Notes: generated by a model not told the origin, from the sequence alone. A DNA stretch of 64,000 nt from Geotrypetes seraphini (GCF_902459505.1 NC_047101.1:17054705-17118704); one strand, 5' to 3'; shown: positions 45,067 to 56,388, numbered from the stretch's first letter. Numbers and translations are program-made.

Positions 45067-45340
45067 ACTTTTAAAACCAATAGGAGGAAACATTTTTTCC
45101 TCTCAGAGAATAGCTAAGCTCTGGAACGCATTGTCAGAGGATGTGGTAAGAGCAGTTAATGTAGCTGGTTTTTAAAAAAGGTTCGGACAAGTTCCTGGAG
45201 GAAAAGTCCATAAACTGCTGTTGACACAAACATGGAAGAAGTCACTGCTTGCCTTGGATCGGTGGCATGGAATGTTGAGTTTTTGCCTCCTTGAAGACAG
45301 GACACTGGGCTAGATGGACCATTTGTCTGATCTTAAGCAT
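45067..45340 (+). mobile_element. CR1-like LINE fragment, 3' part of the split copy
   Basis: Resumes exactly where 40866 stops (ACTTTTAAAACCAATAGGAG) and runs to GGGCTAGATGGACCATTTGT, the CR1 3' terminus. Confidence 0.8.
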
Positions 45341-46454
45341 CTTCTATACACCTGGACTCTACCCATTCGACTGCCTTTTGCTCTTTGGCACCACGTCTCG
45401 AATCAGCATTCAACAGAGCTGCATTTACCACCTTGTATTGGCAAGTTTAAAGCTCTTTTACAATCTTGCTTCCAAGGTCTCTGACTGACCTCCTCACCTA
45501 GCTTCGGAGGTTTGCCTCTTTTTCAGAGCTCCTCTTTCGTGTTCCCATTTAACAATGTTACTCAGGTTATTTTCTTTTGTTCTGTGCATTTCCCACCCTC
45601 CTGTGTCCCATCTGTCCCGTGTGTTGCGATGATTTTGTTTTGTTTCTATGTATACTGCTTATTTCTCATTTAAGCTTTACTTTTTTTTTTTTAAATTATT
45701 TTAAACTACCATGATATTTTATTAATGGAAGCGTACCAAACGTTTTCAATAAACTACAATGCAGTCAAGAATCACGCTAATCTAGTTTGCTAAGCCAACA
45801 GCTCACCATAGTTTGCAGCTCTGTTCTTACTCTGTGACTGCACGTTTCTGGAGAGCGCACACCTCATTAATATTCTAAGTACCAGTAACGTTGTGTTCAT
45901 TTACAGAACAGCCATTTCTAATTATAGTTCAGGCTTTAGATGAAGTCATGCCAGCGGGTCCTGAATGCTCTCTCGACATTGAAGTCTAACCTAATTTTCA
46001 AATGTAATTTGGGTAATTGATGCTGGGGTGAATCACTGCAGTTGACTGTGTGCTTTCTGAAATGCCATTCATATCTAGGCTAGGTTTCTCTCCCACTTTA
46101 GAAAATTAATATCACTTATGTATCACTAGAGTGAATTCCAAACAATATATAAAGTCCAGAAATCATCATTTCCATAACTCCTTTTAAGCCACACCCATTA
46201 GAATTATACATTTCAAGCAGTGCTTTCATTGCCGGAAGAAATTAAGAAGATGTCGAAAACCAAGCTGTTTGTAGATGCATACTTTTGATCTGTCTTTCCT
46301 AACATTGGGCATTTTTGTAACTTTTTCTCAAATACATTACTGTAGAATTTGTAGGTCTTATTTTCATATGTGTTGATATTATTTTGAAGAATGATTTGCA
46401 CTGTTTTTTGTTTTATGTATGTTTATTTGGAAACTGCTGCGACTCCAAGCGGGA
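45341..46454. other. Intergenic stretch, no gene seen
   Basis: No gene. The first 350 bp (PFDCLLLFGTTSRISI-type frame near 45360) look like further retroelement debris. The remainder is AT-rich and unrecognised. Confidence 0.35.
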
Positions 46455-46705
46455 TAAGAACATAAGAAGTTGCCTCCGCTGGGGCAGACCAGAGGTCCAT
46501 CCTGCCCAGCGGTCCGCTCCCGCGGCGGCCCATCAGCCCCACTGCCTGAATAGTGGTCTCTGACTAATTTTGTAATTTACCTCTAATCCTGTCCCTAATA
46601 ACCTTACCTCTACTCCTATCTGTACCCCTCAATCCCTTTGTCCTCTAGGTACCTGTCCAGACCTTCTTTGAAGCCCTGTAGCGTACTTCTGCCTATCACC
46701 TATTA
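46455..46705 (-). mobile_element. CR1-like 3' fragment
   Basis: AAGAACATAAGAAGTTGCCT, CCGCTGGGGCAGACCAGAGG, TCCATCCTGCCCAGC: reverse complement of the CR1-type 3' end, same subfamily as 60880-61062. Confidence 0.75.
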
Positions 46706-48009
46706 AGTTTTTAAATAAATATTCAACAAGTACAGATCCTTTGGCCATGGTTGATTTTTTGCCTCATTCCAAAGCCCTCAAATCAATCATGTGGTGAGGA
46801 TAGCAAGCATTTGCTAGAATAGACTGAGGGCCAGAGTCCCTAATATCGCCAGTAAAATCAGACGGGTTGCTGTAGCGGCCGCAGATTTAACGATTCAAAA
46901 AAGACGAGCCATTCTTAACTGCGCATGCAAATGAGGTTCACGGAGGGTCGACAAATTTATAGGAGATCAGTTGTTGGTGATAGTGATCGGCACAGGTGCA
47001 GAATAGTCCACGGAAAGAGGCATGGTGGATAGGAGAGGAAGAGGACCACCAGCAAACACTACGTCATTGCGTCAATCATAGGCGTGCCAGTGCTATTGGA
47101 TGGAAGAAGTGCAATCATCGACAGTCAACAAGCGCGTATAAGACATGCCTTTAATACACACCTTTAAGACAAGCGCTTTAAGACATGCTTTTTAGATTTT
47201 TTTTTCCCCATTACTATATTATAATTTAAGTGAAGAGTGTGTTTTTATTTTTATGATGAGCCCCAGCCAGAAACACGTGCCTGAGACGCGCTTTTCACTG
47301 TACCGGTCCCCCGGAACAGCTGGTAAATTTTAGTTGCTAAAAGCAGGTGCTTTATTTGGAGAATCATTTGGTGATGATAGAGAATCGCCCGGAGCACTCG
47401 TTTAAATATTATTGAGTCCATTTTACTGCCATGTTAATAGTAATGACCTCGTTGTACTACATTTGCATGGCAGAGTTGGAGGCTGCTAGGAAGCTTGGAA
47501 AAGTCCACAGTAAGCCGTTCTAATAAGCTGGAACTGGTTTGGCGACCATCGTTAAAGGCACGGTAAGTTTTGAGAATCTGGCCCTGAGTCTGTTGTCCCG
47601 TTTTGATTTTTTTTTTTTTTTTTCAAAAGAGCATTGCACCCTCCCCTTGGCTTGCCACAGACAGCTGTTACTGCAGCGTAGATCCCGGTTCCTGCTTCTA
47701 ACATAAAATAGCTCGAGCAGATGCTTGTGGTTAGTCAGTGTGATGAATGGAAGCTTTTTCTGGCCTTCCCCACCAGAAATAAGCATCCAACCAAAATATC
47801 AGTTTCATCATAGGAATTCCGGGCTCTTTGCTTGAGAGGGCTCTGCCAGAGAACCCAGATTAATATCTTGGGCTGAAGTTTCCCTTATCACTTAGGGCTC
47901 ATTTTACAAAGTTGCGGTTGAGGTTTCTATCGCAGGCTGACAAGGTAAATGCTCCGCTGTAGAGAATTGCTTGGAAGCGAACAGGAGAAACTGCCTTCAC
48001 ACCAGTGAA
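46706..48009. other. Intergenic stretch, old DNA-repeat debris
   Basis: No gene. 47340-47590 is a decayed copy of the repeat at 22560-22780. A T-run and fragments follow. Confidence 0.4.
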
Positions 48010-48064
48010 CAGCAAACACAACCACAAAAGTAACCAATTGGCATTCAGTCTCTTTTATTATGAC

Positions 48065-48114
48065 GGACTCGACACGATCGTGTTTCGGCCCACAAAGGGC
48101 CTGCCTCAGGATTC
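48065..48114 (-). ncRNA. Hammerhead-like motif, copy E1
   Basis: Minus strand: GAATC, CTGAGGC, A, stem II GGCCC/GGGCC, GAAA, stem III palindrome CACGATCGTG, TC, GAGTCC. Stem II is perfect and directly abuts GAAA. Confidence 0.5.
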
Positions 48115-48233
48115 TTTTCATAAATCAAATCGTACAGCAGTAGACGCTAGTTACCTGAGCTGTAGTTTTCTATAGAATGTGGTGAATTTTTGAGGATTTT
48201 GTACGATTTGATTATAAAAAAAAAAAAAAAAAA

Positions 48234-48283
48234 GACTCCCGAGGCAGGCCCTTCGCGGGCCGAAACACAATCGTGGCGAGTCC
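48234..48283 (+). ncRNA. Hammerhead-like motif, copy E2
   Basis: Plus strand: GACTC, CCGAGGC (one change from CTGAGGC), stem II GGCCC/GGGCC, GAAA, CACAATCGTG, GC, GAGTCC. Stem I GACTC/GAGTC is perfect. Confidence 0.45.
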
Positions 48284-48471
48284 GTCGTAATAAAAGAGAC
48301 TGAATGCCAATTGGTTACCTTTGTTGTTGCGTTTGCCGAGGTAGAGAATGACACGGGGACAAATTTTTCCCCGTCCCTATGGGAACTCATTTGCCCGTCC
48401 CCTCCCCAACCTGCGAGTTCTTTTCCTGTCCCTGCCCCTGCCCCATTCCTGAAAGCTCTGTCTGTTTAAAT

Positions 48472-49202
48472 CAGGGGTACCCACACTTTTTTGGCTTGAG
48501 AGCTACTTTTAAAATGACCAAGTCAAACTGATCTACCAACAATACAATTTAAAAAAAACACAAAGCACACTGTACGCAGAGAAAATGTTAATTATCATTC
48601 CTATTTTGGAGTTTTTTCAAAGAGGTCAAGGCAGAGACTCTATGCAATGTCACCTCAGTAACAACCATACAAAAAATAGACAAATATAACCCCATCCCTT
48701 TTTACTAAACCACGATAGCAGTTTTTAGCGCAGGGAGCTACGCTGAATGCCCAGCACTGCTCTCGACGCTCATAGGCTCCCTGCGCTAAAAACCGCTATT
48801 GCGGTTTAGTAAAAGGGGGCCATAGTGCAAAATATAGAAATATAAATATAAATTCAGACACATTTTGACCACTAAATTGAAAATAAAATCATTTTTCCTA
48901 CCTTTGTTGTCTGGTGATTTCATGAGTCTCTGGTTGCACTTTCTTCTTCTGTGTATCCAATATGTCTTCCCGACATCATTTCTGCCGTCGGAGAGGAAGT
49001 TCCGTCCCAGCCAGGCAGCGATTGGCTGGCCCAAACTTCCTCTCCAATGGCAGAATTGATGTTGGGGAGAGGAAAGCTGATCGGCCCGGTAGATCACCAA
49101 GGCAAAGTGAGTCTATCACGGAGCCCGGGATGGGCTTCGCAATCGACTCACTTTGCCTTGGCGGTCTACCGGTCGATCGCGATCAACCTATTGGGCACCC
49201 TG
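48472..49202. mobile_element. hAT-like element, 731 bp
   Basis: Exact 8-bp duplication gtttaaat at 48464-48471 and 49203-49210. Ends CAGGGGTACCCACAC and TTGGGCACCCTG. It carries a nested fold-back MITE at about 48690-48825 (ccctttttactaaacc … ggtttagtaaaaggggg). No transposase. Confidence 0.8.
48690..48825. mobile_element. Fold-back MITE nested in hAT-like element
   Basis: Arms around GCGCAGGGAGC … GCTCCCTGCGC. A relative with a GCGCTAAAAACtGCGGTTT arm lies at 56225-56388. Confidence 0.6.
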
Positions 49203-49274
49203 GTTTAAATCATAAGTGTTCGAGGCTTGGGCAGTTAAGGCAGAGCTTACAAGAATGGGACAGGGACAGAGACA

Positions 49275-49407
49275 AAATATGCATGAGAGAGATTTGCATA
49301 CCTGTCACTTCCATTATATGCAAATCTCTCCCATGCATATTCATTAGGGATATCTTGAAAACCCGACTGGCTGGGGGGTCCCCAGGACAGGGTTGAGAAC
49401 CACTGCA
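49275..49407. mobile_element. Octamer MITE, left end truncated
   Basis: Matches the right two thirds of 53242-53438, including ATTTGCATACCTGTCACTTC, TATGCAAATCTC and the end GGGTTGAGAACCACTG. Confidence 0.65.
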
Positions 49408-49619
49408 CTAAGCAAACCGATCGTGTACCGATCAGTTTGCGAGCCCTTTGACACCCAATTTCCCTCCAACCCGATTCACTAACCTTTCCTCTGATCCAAT
49501 CCCAATCTGTGCATGCAAATGAGGGGAATCGGCATGCAAGCAGGAAGGACGCTTGTGCTAAAACCCTGCTCTCTGCCCCGACCCTCCAGCCCTTCCCCGC
49601 AGTGCGAGCCCGTAGTTTT

Positions 49620-50830
49620 AACCCATTTTATTGAAGAAATCAATAAAACATTTTATGTTGAAACATTTTATTGAAGAAATCAATCAAATACAATAAATGC
49701 TCATTACAATTAAATTCAAAACTCAAATATTACATAAATAATTTTATCATTTCTCCAAAATATATTTTCCATATTACCTATTCTTAATACCATATATACC
49801 CCCCATACCTTTCCCCCCTTTCCTCCCCTTCACATCCCCCCAAATTTTTAAAAATATAACAATGTAATAAATTAATTATATAAATATACAATTCAAGAAA
49901 TTCCAACTATTATTATCATCAAACAAATTCCCTTCCTACCCCCATAATGAAAGATGACACATATTACAAAGTGTTAAGAAGCAATGAAAGTTTCTTATTC
50001 CTCAATACCAAACATTAAGAATCATACTTCAAGTTCTATGGGAAAGATTTTGAATATATGGATTCCAAATTTTCAAGAAATACCTAGTTCTTCTAGGAAA
50101 TTTACGAACCTCCCAGACTTCAAAATAACCGATGGAATTGGTTCCTCCAATGCCAAAAACTAGGAAGATCTTTCTGTAACCAATATTGTCGAATACACTT
50201 ATGACCAATCACGCATGCCTTCTGAAATAAAATATTTCTTTCTAATCCAAAAACCCCACAAGCAGCAGCTTTACCAAATATTACCCCCCTTACAGATTCC
50301 ACTAATTGAATATTCCATAAAGCACCTAAAAATAATAAGATGGTAGACCAAAATGATTTAATAAGAGGACATTGCCACAATGCATGAGATAAAGTATTTG
50401 GGTCTTTCTCACATTTGATACAAATAGGAGAATTTATTAGGCCTGCATGAAATGCTTGTACTGTGAGAAATAAGCCCTATGCAATACTCTATAAGTACAT
50501 TCTCTCCATATATATCCTTTATCAATTTTGGATATACGATAAATAACTTGACTAAAATCTTGCAGAAAAATCTGCAACTCCAATTCATCACACCATTTTT
50601 ATATAATACTATCAGGAATTAAACACCACCACCATTTATTTAATAAAGATAGAGAAATTGGAATATCATTACTTTGATTAAAAAAATTGAAAAAACCTTT
50701 CATGAATACCCCTCTTTGTATTTTACTAATATAATGTGCCAATTGCATATATCCAAATAATGATCCTGGACCGCTACCCACAGTTAAAGAAATATCTGGA
50801 AAACTTCTTATTTTTTCCAGAATCATTCAA
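49620..50830 (-). mobile_element. L1-clade LINE, 3' portion
   Basis: Minus-strand pieces PLIKSFWSTILLFLGALWNI and ACVIGHKCIRQYWLQKDLPS then FWHWRNQFHRLF are the C-terminal region of an L1-type ORF2 (the W-C-P-x-x-x-x-FW motif). The 3' end is TTTCTTCAATAAAATG-like near 49625. Same family at 52085-52620 (plus) and 53443-53650 (minus). Confidence 0.65.
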
Positions 50831-51105
50831 AATCTTTAAAGCAGGTTAAAACCACAGGCTCGTGAAGTTTAAAATTAATTTTAAAAAATAAAAAAAAATC
50901 GGGCACGAAGGACCACCAGCGCATGCGCAGACCATTTACAGTCCAGGAAGATGGTTTCCAGCGATCCATGCGGTTGGTGGGGGGGCGTGCCAACAATCAC
51001 CCCATTTGCATGCAGGCCTTTAGTGAATTCGTCAGCCTGCATGCAATCGGGCACGGAGGTTAGTGAATCTAGCCCTTTGTCCCTTACATCCTCCTCCCTC
51101 TACAT
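50831..51105. other. Intergenic stretch, no gene seen
   Basis: Short inverted pieces around 50995-51060 only. Confidence 0.3.
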
Positions 51106-51242
51106 CAGGGATCTCAAAGCCCCTCCTTGAGGGCCGCAATCCAGTCGGGTTTTCAGGATTTCCCCAATAAATATGCATTGAAAGCAGTGCATGCATATAG
51201 ATCTCATGCATATTCATTGGGGAAATCCTGAAAACCCGATTG
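51106..51242. mobile_element. Octamer MITE, right end lost
   Basis: Starts CAGGGATCTCAAAGCCCCTC and keeps the centre (ATAAATATGCATTG … ATGCATATTCATTGG). The right end is replaced. Confidence 0.6.
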
Positions 51243-51260
51243 CCCATGTCTGTTCTAGAC

Positions 51261-51408
51261 CAGGAATCTTAAAGTCTCTCCATGAGGGCCGCGATCCAGT
51301 CGGGTTTTCAGGATTTCTCCAATGAATATGCATTGAAAGCAGTGCATGCACATAGATCTCATGCATATTCATTGGGGAAATCCTGAAAACCCGACTTTGA
51401 GATCCCTG
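51261..51408. mobile_element. Octamer MITE copy
   Basis: CAGGAATCTTAAAGTCTCTC at the left, TTTGAGATCCCTG at the right. Less than 20 bp from the previous copy. Confidence 0.65.
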
Positions 51409-51614
51409 CTTAACCCTCAAACAGCTTCCTGAACATATCCCCCCAAATCCAGACCCCACCCCCCTATACTGAACACCATCCTGTGCATCCATTCTCATAG
51501 TCAACACCATCCTCCCAGCATGCACATAAACATACAGGCACATCCTCTAGCATCCACCCCACCTTAACCCATGCGAGTGATTCTCCACCCCAACATATAC
51601 ACATCCCTCTACCA

Positions 51615-51788
51615 TAGGGGTGGGCAACTCTGGTCCTCGAGGGCCGGAATCCAGTCGGATTTTCAGGATTTTCCCAATGAATATGCATGAGATCTATTTG
51701 CATGCACTGCTTTCAATGCATATTTATTGGGGAAATCCTGAAAACCCGACTAGATTCTGGCCCTTGAGGACTCGAGTGTCCACCCCTG
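51615..51788. mobile_element. Octamer MITE with exact 8-bp duplication
   Basis: Direct repeats ctctacca at 51607-51614 and 51789-51796. Ends TAGGGGTGGGCAACTCTGG and TCGAGTGTCCACCCCTG. Centre CAATGAATATGCATGAG, ATTTGCATG, ATGCATATTTATTGG. Confidence 0.85.
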
Positions 51789-52084
51789 CTCTACCATCTT
51801 CATTTAGTTTCTTACATATACACCCTCGTAAATTGAGCCCCCAAGTGGTAGGAATGTATTATAGCACTCTACACTTTGGTTGCCAGATGTCTGGATTCAC
51901 CTGGACATATTCTCTTTATAGAGGACTGTCCGGACAGCTTTTTAAAAAACCCGGCACTTTCCATTCATTTTTCATATACACAGCAGATATAAATTCTCAA
52001 AACTGACACATTTCAATCACTATATTGAAAATAAAATCATTTTACCTACCAGCGATCCTCTGCAGGCTGTTGTAATTAGCTTTA

Positions 52085-52620
52085 AAGGTGTCTTTTATTT
52101 CAGAAAGCCTGTATGATTGGGCATAAATGTATTATGCAATTTTGGTTGCAGAAAGAATCTCCAAATTTTTGGCATTGGAGGAATCAATTACATCGCTTAT
52201 TTTTATCTGAGAGTTGGGAGGTTCGAGGTTCGCCTAAAAAAACTCATCTTTTTATGGACGTTTGGGATCCTTATATTCAGAATCTTTCACCAAAAATACG
52301 AAGTTTGGTTATCAATGATTTATTATGAAAATTAGGTTTAATAATTACATTCCAGTTATTTATTTTAATTCTTTATTTTTGTCAACTTTCATCCAGGGTG
52401 AGGGATTTCATTTAGGGGAAGATAGTGGGTAGGGGATGGAATTAAGGGGGGTGTAGATAAGATTGAATTAATTCATATGTAAATTAAATTTGAAAGAATG
52501 ATTTAAATTTGTATGAAATATTATTGTAATCCTTATTGTATTGAATGTATTTTTGTATTATCCTATTGAACTGATTATTTGATTCTTTCAATAAAAATTG
52601 CTATACATAAATAAATATTA
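52085..52620 (+). mobile_element. L1-clade LINE 3' end
   Basis: Reads ACMIGHKCIMQFWLQKESPN-type sequence, FWHWRNQLHRLFLSESWEVR, PKIRSLVINDLL then stop, and a 3' UTR ending TTCAATAAAAATTGC with an A-rich tail. Opposite orientation to 49620-50830. Confidence 0.7.
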
Positions 52621-52977
52621 ACCAAAAAGAAAAAAAAGAAAAAGGTGAGACCAGGAGGCCAGGGGGGAAGTTGTAGGACGCTAGAGAGAAGGGGGAAAGA
52701 TGCAGGCCTTTGGCGCATCGGGCAGCTGTACCGCGAAGGGACGTCAGCTGGCAAGCGCCTCTCTTCCTCCTCAGTGTGCCGCGGCACACCTGGAATCTCA
52801 GGAGGTACACGAGTGTGCCCCGGCACACAGTTTGAGATAGACTGCATTAGAGGCTGAGCTAACTGGCAAGTAAGACCACTTTAACCAGTTTTACTTGTTG
52901 CAAGCTTTTTGATAACTGGGAAGGAGAGAAGAAAGAATGAGAGACGGGGATACTGCATGGGGGAAAAGACTTTAGGG

Positions 52978-53156
52978 CAGGGGTGTCAAAGTCCCTCCTC
53001 CAGGGCCACAATCCAGTCGGGTTTTCAGGATTTCCTCAATGAATATGCACGAGATCTATAAGCAGTGCGTGCAAATAGATCTTATGCATATTCATTGGGG
53101 AAATCCTGAAAACCCAAATGGATTGCGGCCCTCCAGGAGGGACTTTGACACCCCTG
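52978..53156. mobile_element. Octamer MITE copy
   Basis: Flanks ctttaggg (52970-52977) and ctttgggg (53157-53164), 7/8. Ends CAGGGGTGTCAAAGTCCCTC and GACTTTGACACCCCTG. Confidence 0.8.
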
Positions 53157-53241
53157 CTTTGGGGGCAGACAAAATTATAGGTGATGTTGGAATTTAGAAG
53201 GAGGGAACCCTAGAAAGGAAAACGCAGGGGGAATTCTAGAC

Positions 53242-53438
53242 CAGTGGTTCCCAACTCTGTCCTGGAGGACCCCCAGGCCAATCGGGTTTTCAGGCTAGCC
53301 CTAATGAATATGCATGGAGCATATTTGCATGCCTGTCACTTCCATTATATGCAAATCTCTCTCATGCATATTCATTAGGGCTAGCCTGAAAACCCGAATG
53401 GCCTGGGGGGTCCTCCAGGACAGGGTTGGGAACCACTT
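53242..53438. mobile_element. Octamer MITE, CAGTGGTTCCCAAC subfamily
   Basis: Ends CAGTGGTTCCCAACTCTG and AGGGTTGGGAACCACT. Contains ATTTGCATGCC and TATGCAAATCTC. Same subfamily as 149-330. Confidence 0.75.
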
Positions 53439-53442
53439 TTCT

Positions 53443-53650
53443 AATTTATAACATTTTATTGAAGAAATCCAGTAAATATACAATAATATAATACAATAAA
53501 ATAGTCATTACATTAAAATTCATCATATTAATTTCTATTAAGTCTTTCATTTCTTCAAAATATATTTCCAAATTATCTATTACATCTCTCTCTATTTCCT
53601 TCCCCCTTCCCTATTTCCCCTCCCCCCCCCCCAACTGTTCTAGACTAAAC
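53443..53650 (-). mobile_element. L1-clade LINE 3' tail
   Basis: Begins ACATTTTATTGAAGAAATCC and repeats the AT-rich 3' UTR seen at 49622-49800. Strongly truncated. Confidence 0.55.
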
Positions 53651-53919
53651 ATTACAAATAAACTTTGCAGAATTTTTAAATATTGGGTCCAGAACTTTCA
53701 CATTTTGCACAGAATTCTGCCAGGAGCAACCCACAAAGATGCCCCGCTGAGACCCTCCCTCCCCATCTCACAAAGTCTGCATCTGGCAACCACCATTGTG
53801 TCACATCTTCCAATTCATTAAATATATGCTTCACATGCTCGATGCACGGTAGTAAGCTGCCTAAAGCAATTTGTTTATTGGAAAATATGGGCGTAAATCA
53901 AATTGTTCAATCCTGCATC

Positions 53920-54082
53920 CCCTCCCCGGATCCTTGTCTTCCCCCCTTCCCACGGAGCGAAAGTTTTCTCTGCGGAAGGGAGGGGAGGGGAAAGAAGGGG
54001 GGGGAAGCGTTGCTGGAGGAGGAGAGAAATGTCAGTGCGAAGCGTGAGCCGATGAGAGGTGGAAGGAGGCGGCGGAGCAGGC
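53920..54082 (+). promoter_or_regulatory. ADAM19: ADAM19 proximal promoter / 5' UTR with uORFs
   Basis: A GC-rich block starting about 53920 and purine-rich near 53970-54030. A uORF runs from ATG 54029 to TGA 54055, and a second upstream ATG at 54052 opens a frame that overlaps the ADAM start and ends at 54186. If both are in the transcript, initiation at 54083 needs leaky scanning or reinitiation. No TATA box seen. Confidence 0.45.
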
Positions 54083-54197
54083 ATGAGGTGCGCGCGCGAG
54101 GCGATCGCCGGAGCTGGGCGATCCCGGATCTGGGCTCCGCGAATTGCGCTCTGCTGGTCGTTGTTGCTGCTGAATCAGCCGAGTGATGCACAGACAG
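54083..54197 (+). CDS. ADAM19: ADAM19 exon 1: signal peptide
   Basis: ATG 54083 starts MRCAREAIAGAGRSRIWAP followed by RIALCWSLLLLNQPSDAQT, a basic stretch then a Leu-rich core ending in small residues: a secretory signal peptide for a type I membrane metalloprotease. The exon ends CAGACAG|GTAAGG in phase 1, which fits exon 2 exactly (G + GG). ADAM19 (meltrin beta) is a disintegrin metalloprotease that sheds membrane proteins such as neuregulin. The signal peptide alone cannot identify the family member; exons 2-3 and the position next to SOX30 do. Confidence 0.75.
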
Positions 54198-55009
54198 GTA
54201 AGGGGCGAAGTAGCGGGCGGGGGGATGGGTCGGACTGGTCAGAACGCAGCGGCTTCGCCTTTATTTCCAGCCACTTCTTTGGCTTCGTCTGGTGGGTGCA
54301 TCACACCCTGCTTTGACCCAGCCCAAAGCACTTGACTGCTGAAGGTTAATAGTGCGTGCTTTTTCGAAGACGAAAGAAATCGCTCTTAGTTATGACGTCA
54401 CGCTTACCATCATCTTGGGAAGATTGATGACGGCTGGCTGCAACAATTAAAAACCAAAAAAGTCGTGCTTATTGCTGAATCCAGAGATCTCAGATATCGT
54501 GAGACATCTTTTAAACCAATATAAAATACGAATGTATGGAAATCTAGGTGAAGACGGCATCTCAGTCTTGTTAGCTCTTAAATTGGAGAAGGAACATATG
54601 AAAAATGGATAGATAAATCATGATTAAAAAAAAAAAAATCTCTCTGAGCTATTGGAGAGCTTATCCGCAAATTGGGAGCTGTTGGGACAACACCAATATG
54701 TGGCTGACTATCCTGCTGTCCACGGAGAACCTACGTTACAGGTAAGTAACTACACTTTACTTATTAGATTAAAAAAATACGCAGGACAGTTTTTTGTATG
54801 ATCAAATATGCAGAATGAAATGTTCATTGAAAACCGATTTTTTTTTTTCCCCTGTCATGCTGAGGTTTTTTCCTGCATTGGTTTCACTTGCGGACAATTT
54901 CTTCAGATGGAGTTGATTTTGCAATTTGCACATCACTTCCTTTGCTTAATGCTCTGTTTTTTTACCTGTTGTCTTATCGGGGTGAGAATTGCTTTTAACT
55001 GAAGGAGAA
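54198..55009. other. ADAM19 intron 1, start
   Basis: No gene. Contains the DIRS-end remnant listed separately; otherwise unrecognised. Confidence 0.4.
54690..54760 (+). repeat. DIRS terminal-repeat remnant
   Basis: TATCCTGCTGTCCACGGAGA and TTACAGGTAAGTAACTACAC resemble the right end of the 5957-11634 element (CTGCTGTCCCTGGATAAC, GTTACGGTAAGTAACTG). Probably the tip of a related DIRS copy; no inner part remains. Confidence 0.4.
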
Positions 55010-55612
55010 CATGAGACTAGTCATAAGGCCAGACCAATGGACTATCTAGCCCACAGTGGCAAATCCAGGCTACAAGTATCTGGCAGAAACCCAAATAGTA
55101 GCAACATTCCAGAATCCCAAAGATTATCCAGATTCCAGAACCCTAAATAGTAGCAACATTCTAGGCAACCTATCTCTCAGGGCAAGCAGTGGCATCCCCC
55201 CATGTCTGTCTCAAAAGCAGACTGTGGACTTTTTCCTCTAAGAACTTGTCCAAACCATTTTTTTTAAACCCAGCAATGCTAACCACTATCACCACATCCT
55301 CCAGCAACAAACTCCACAGATTAACTATTCTTTGAGTATAAAAATATTTCCTCCTATTGATTTTAAAGGTATTTCTATGTAACTTCATTGAGTGTTCCCT
55401 AGTTTTTCTAAACTTTGATGGAGGGGGAAAAAAAAATAGATTCACTCATATCCGTTCTACACCATTCATTATTTTGTAGACCTCAAGCATATCTCCCCTT
55501 AGCCACCTCTTTTCAAAACTGAAGGGCCCTAACCTCTTTAGCCTTCTTCATATGAGAGGAGTTTTATCATCTTGGTCGCTCTTATTTGAACCTTTTCTAA
55601 TGCCTCTAGGTT
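55010..55612 (-). mobile_element. CR1-like LINE C-terminal/3' fragment
   Basis: The reverse complement has the CR1 phrases (GGAGATATGCTTGAGGTCTA, CAATAGGAGGAAATATTTTT, TGGACAAGTTCTTAGAGG). Highly mutated, 5'-truncated, within ADAM19 intron 1. Confidence 0.7.
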
Positions 55613-56224
55613 CCCAACCTTTTTTGAATCGGAGCCCATTTTTTCAGTGAATGATTCATTAGCACCCCCCTGGGGTAAACTATATTATACATACTATATA
55701 TTGAAAAACAAGGACAACTTTTAAAAATTATTTTATTAGAAGATAATAACAATATTGATGTATTGCTCACAGTATGATTAAAAAAAAAAAGTTATTTAAA
55801 AAAATGAATTCAGTGCTCCCCCGGGAATTTGTGTTCCGCAGTTCGCGGTCCCGGTCATTTTCCGACTGCGAAGGGGAGGCAGGAAAGGGCAGCTGGAGCG
55901 CCGGCGAGTGAAGGAAATCACTTGCGGTATGCTCCGACCGCCTCTTCCTGTACTAAAGTCGGGCCTCACCAATCAGGAGCTGCGTGTCAAAGCAAAACAA
56001 TGAACGGCTTTACCGTTGTATGGAAGAGAGTGGATATTACAACAAATGGACATTTGAAGAGTTTGCACTTTTACCAAATGGGAATGTGATCAGTGGTGTT
56101 TGGGGGGACATGGTTTGTATTTATGTAATTTTATTGTTATGAAAGGCTTCAATTGGGGTGTGAAATAAGTGGAGATTTTGAAAGTTAAAACTATTATATA
56201 ATTATGTCTTAAAGGAATTTATTA
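55613..56224. other. ADAM19 intron 1, hAT-like debris
   Basis: Starts ggttcccaaccttttttg, a hAT-type terminus, but no matching right end or duplication was found. No gene. Confidence 0.4.
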
Positions 56225-56388
56225 ACCCTCTCTTCTACGAAACTGCGCTAGTGGTTTTTAGTGCAGAGAGCTGCGCTGAATGGCCTGCGCTGCTCCCGAC
56301 GCTCGAGTTCCTATGAGCATCAGGAGCAGCGTGGGCCATTCAGCGCGGCTCCCCGCGCTAAAAACTGCGGTTTCGAAGAAGAGGGGGT
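56225..56388. mobile_element. Fold-back MITE
   Basis: Ends ccctctcttctacgaaactgc and gcggtttcgaagaagaggggg; the flanks taa on both sides would fit a 3-bp Harbinger-type duplication. Related to 48690-48825. Confidence 0.55.

Larger units (their letters stand above)
48010..48337. repeat. Palindrome with a hammerhead-like motif in each arm
   Basis: Left arm 48010-48134 and right arm about 48208-48337 are inverted copies (agtctcttttattatgacgg versus gtcgtaataaaagagact; atcaaatcgtac versus gtacgatttgat). Motifs at 48065-48114 (minus) and 48234-48283 (plus) point outward. Possible short outer repeat gtagagaat near 47958 and 48341. Confidence 0.7.
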
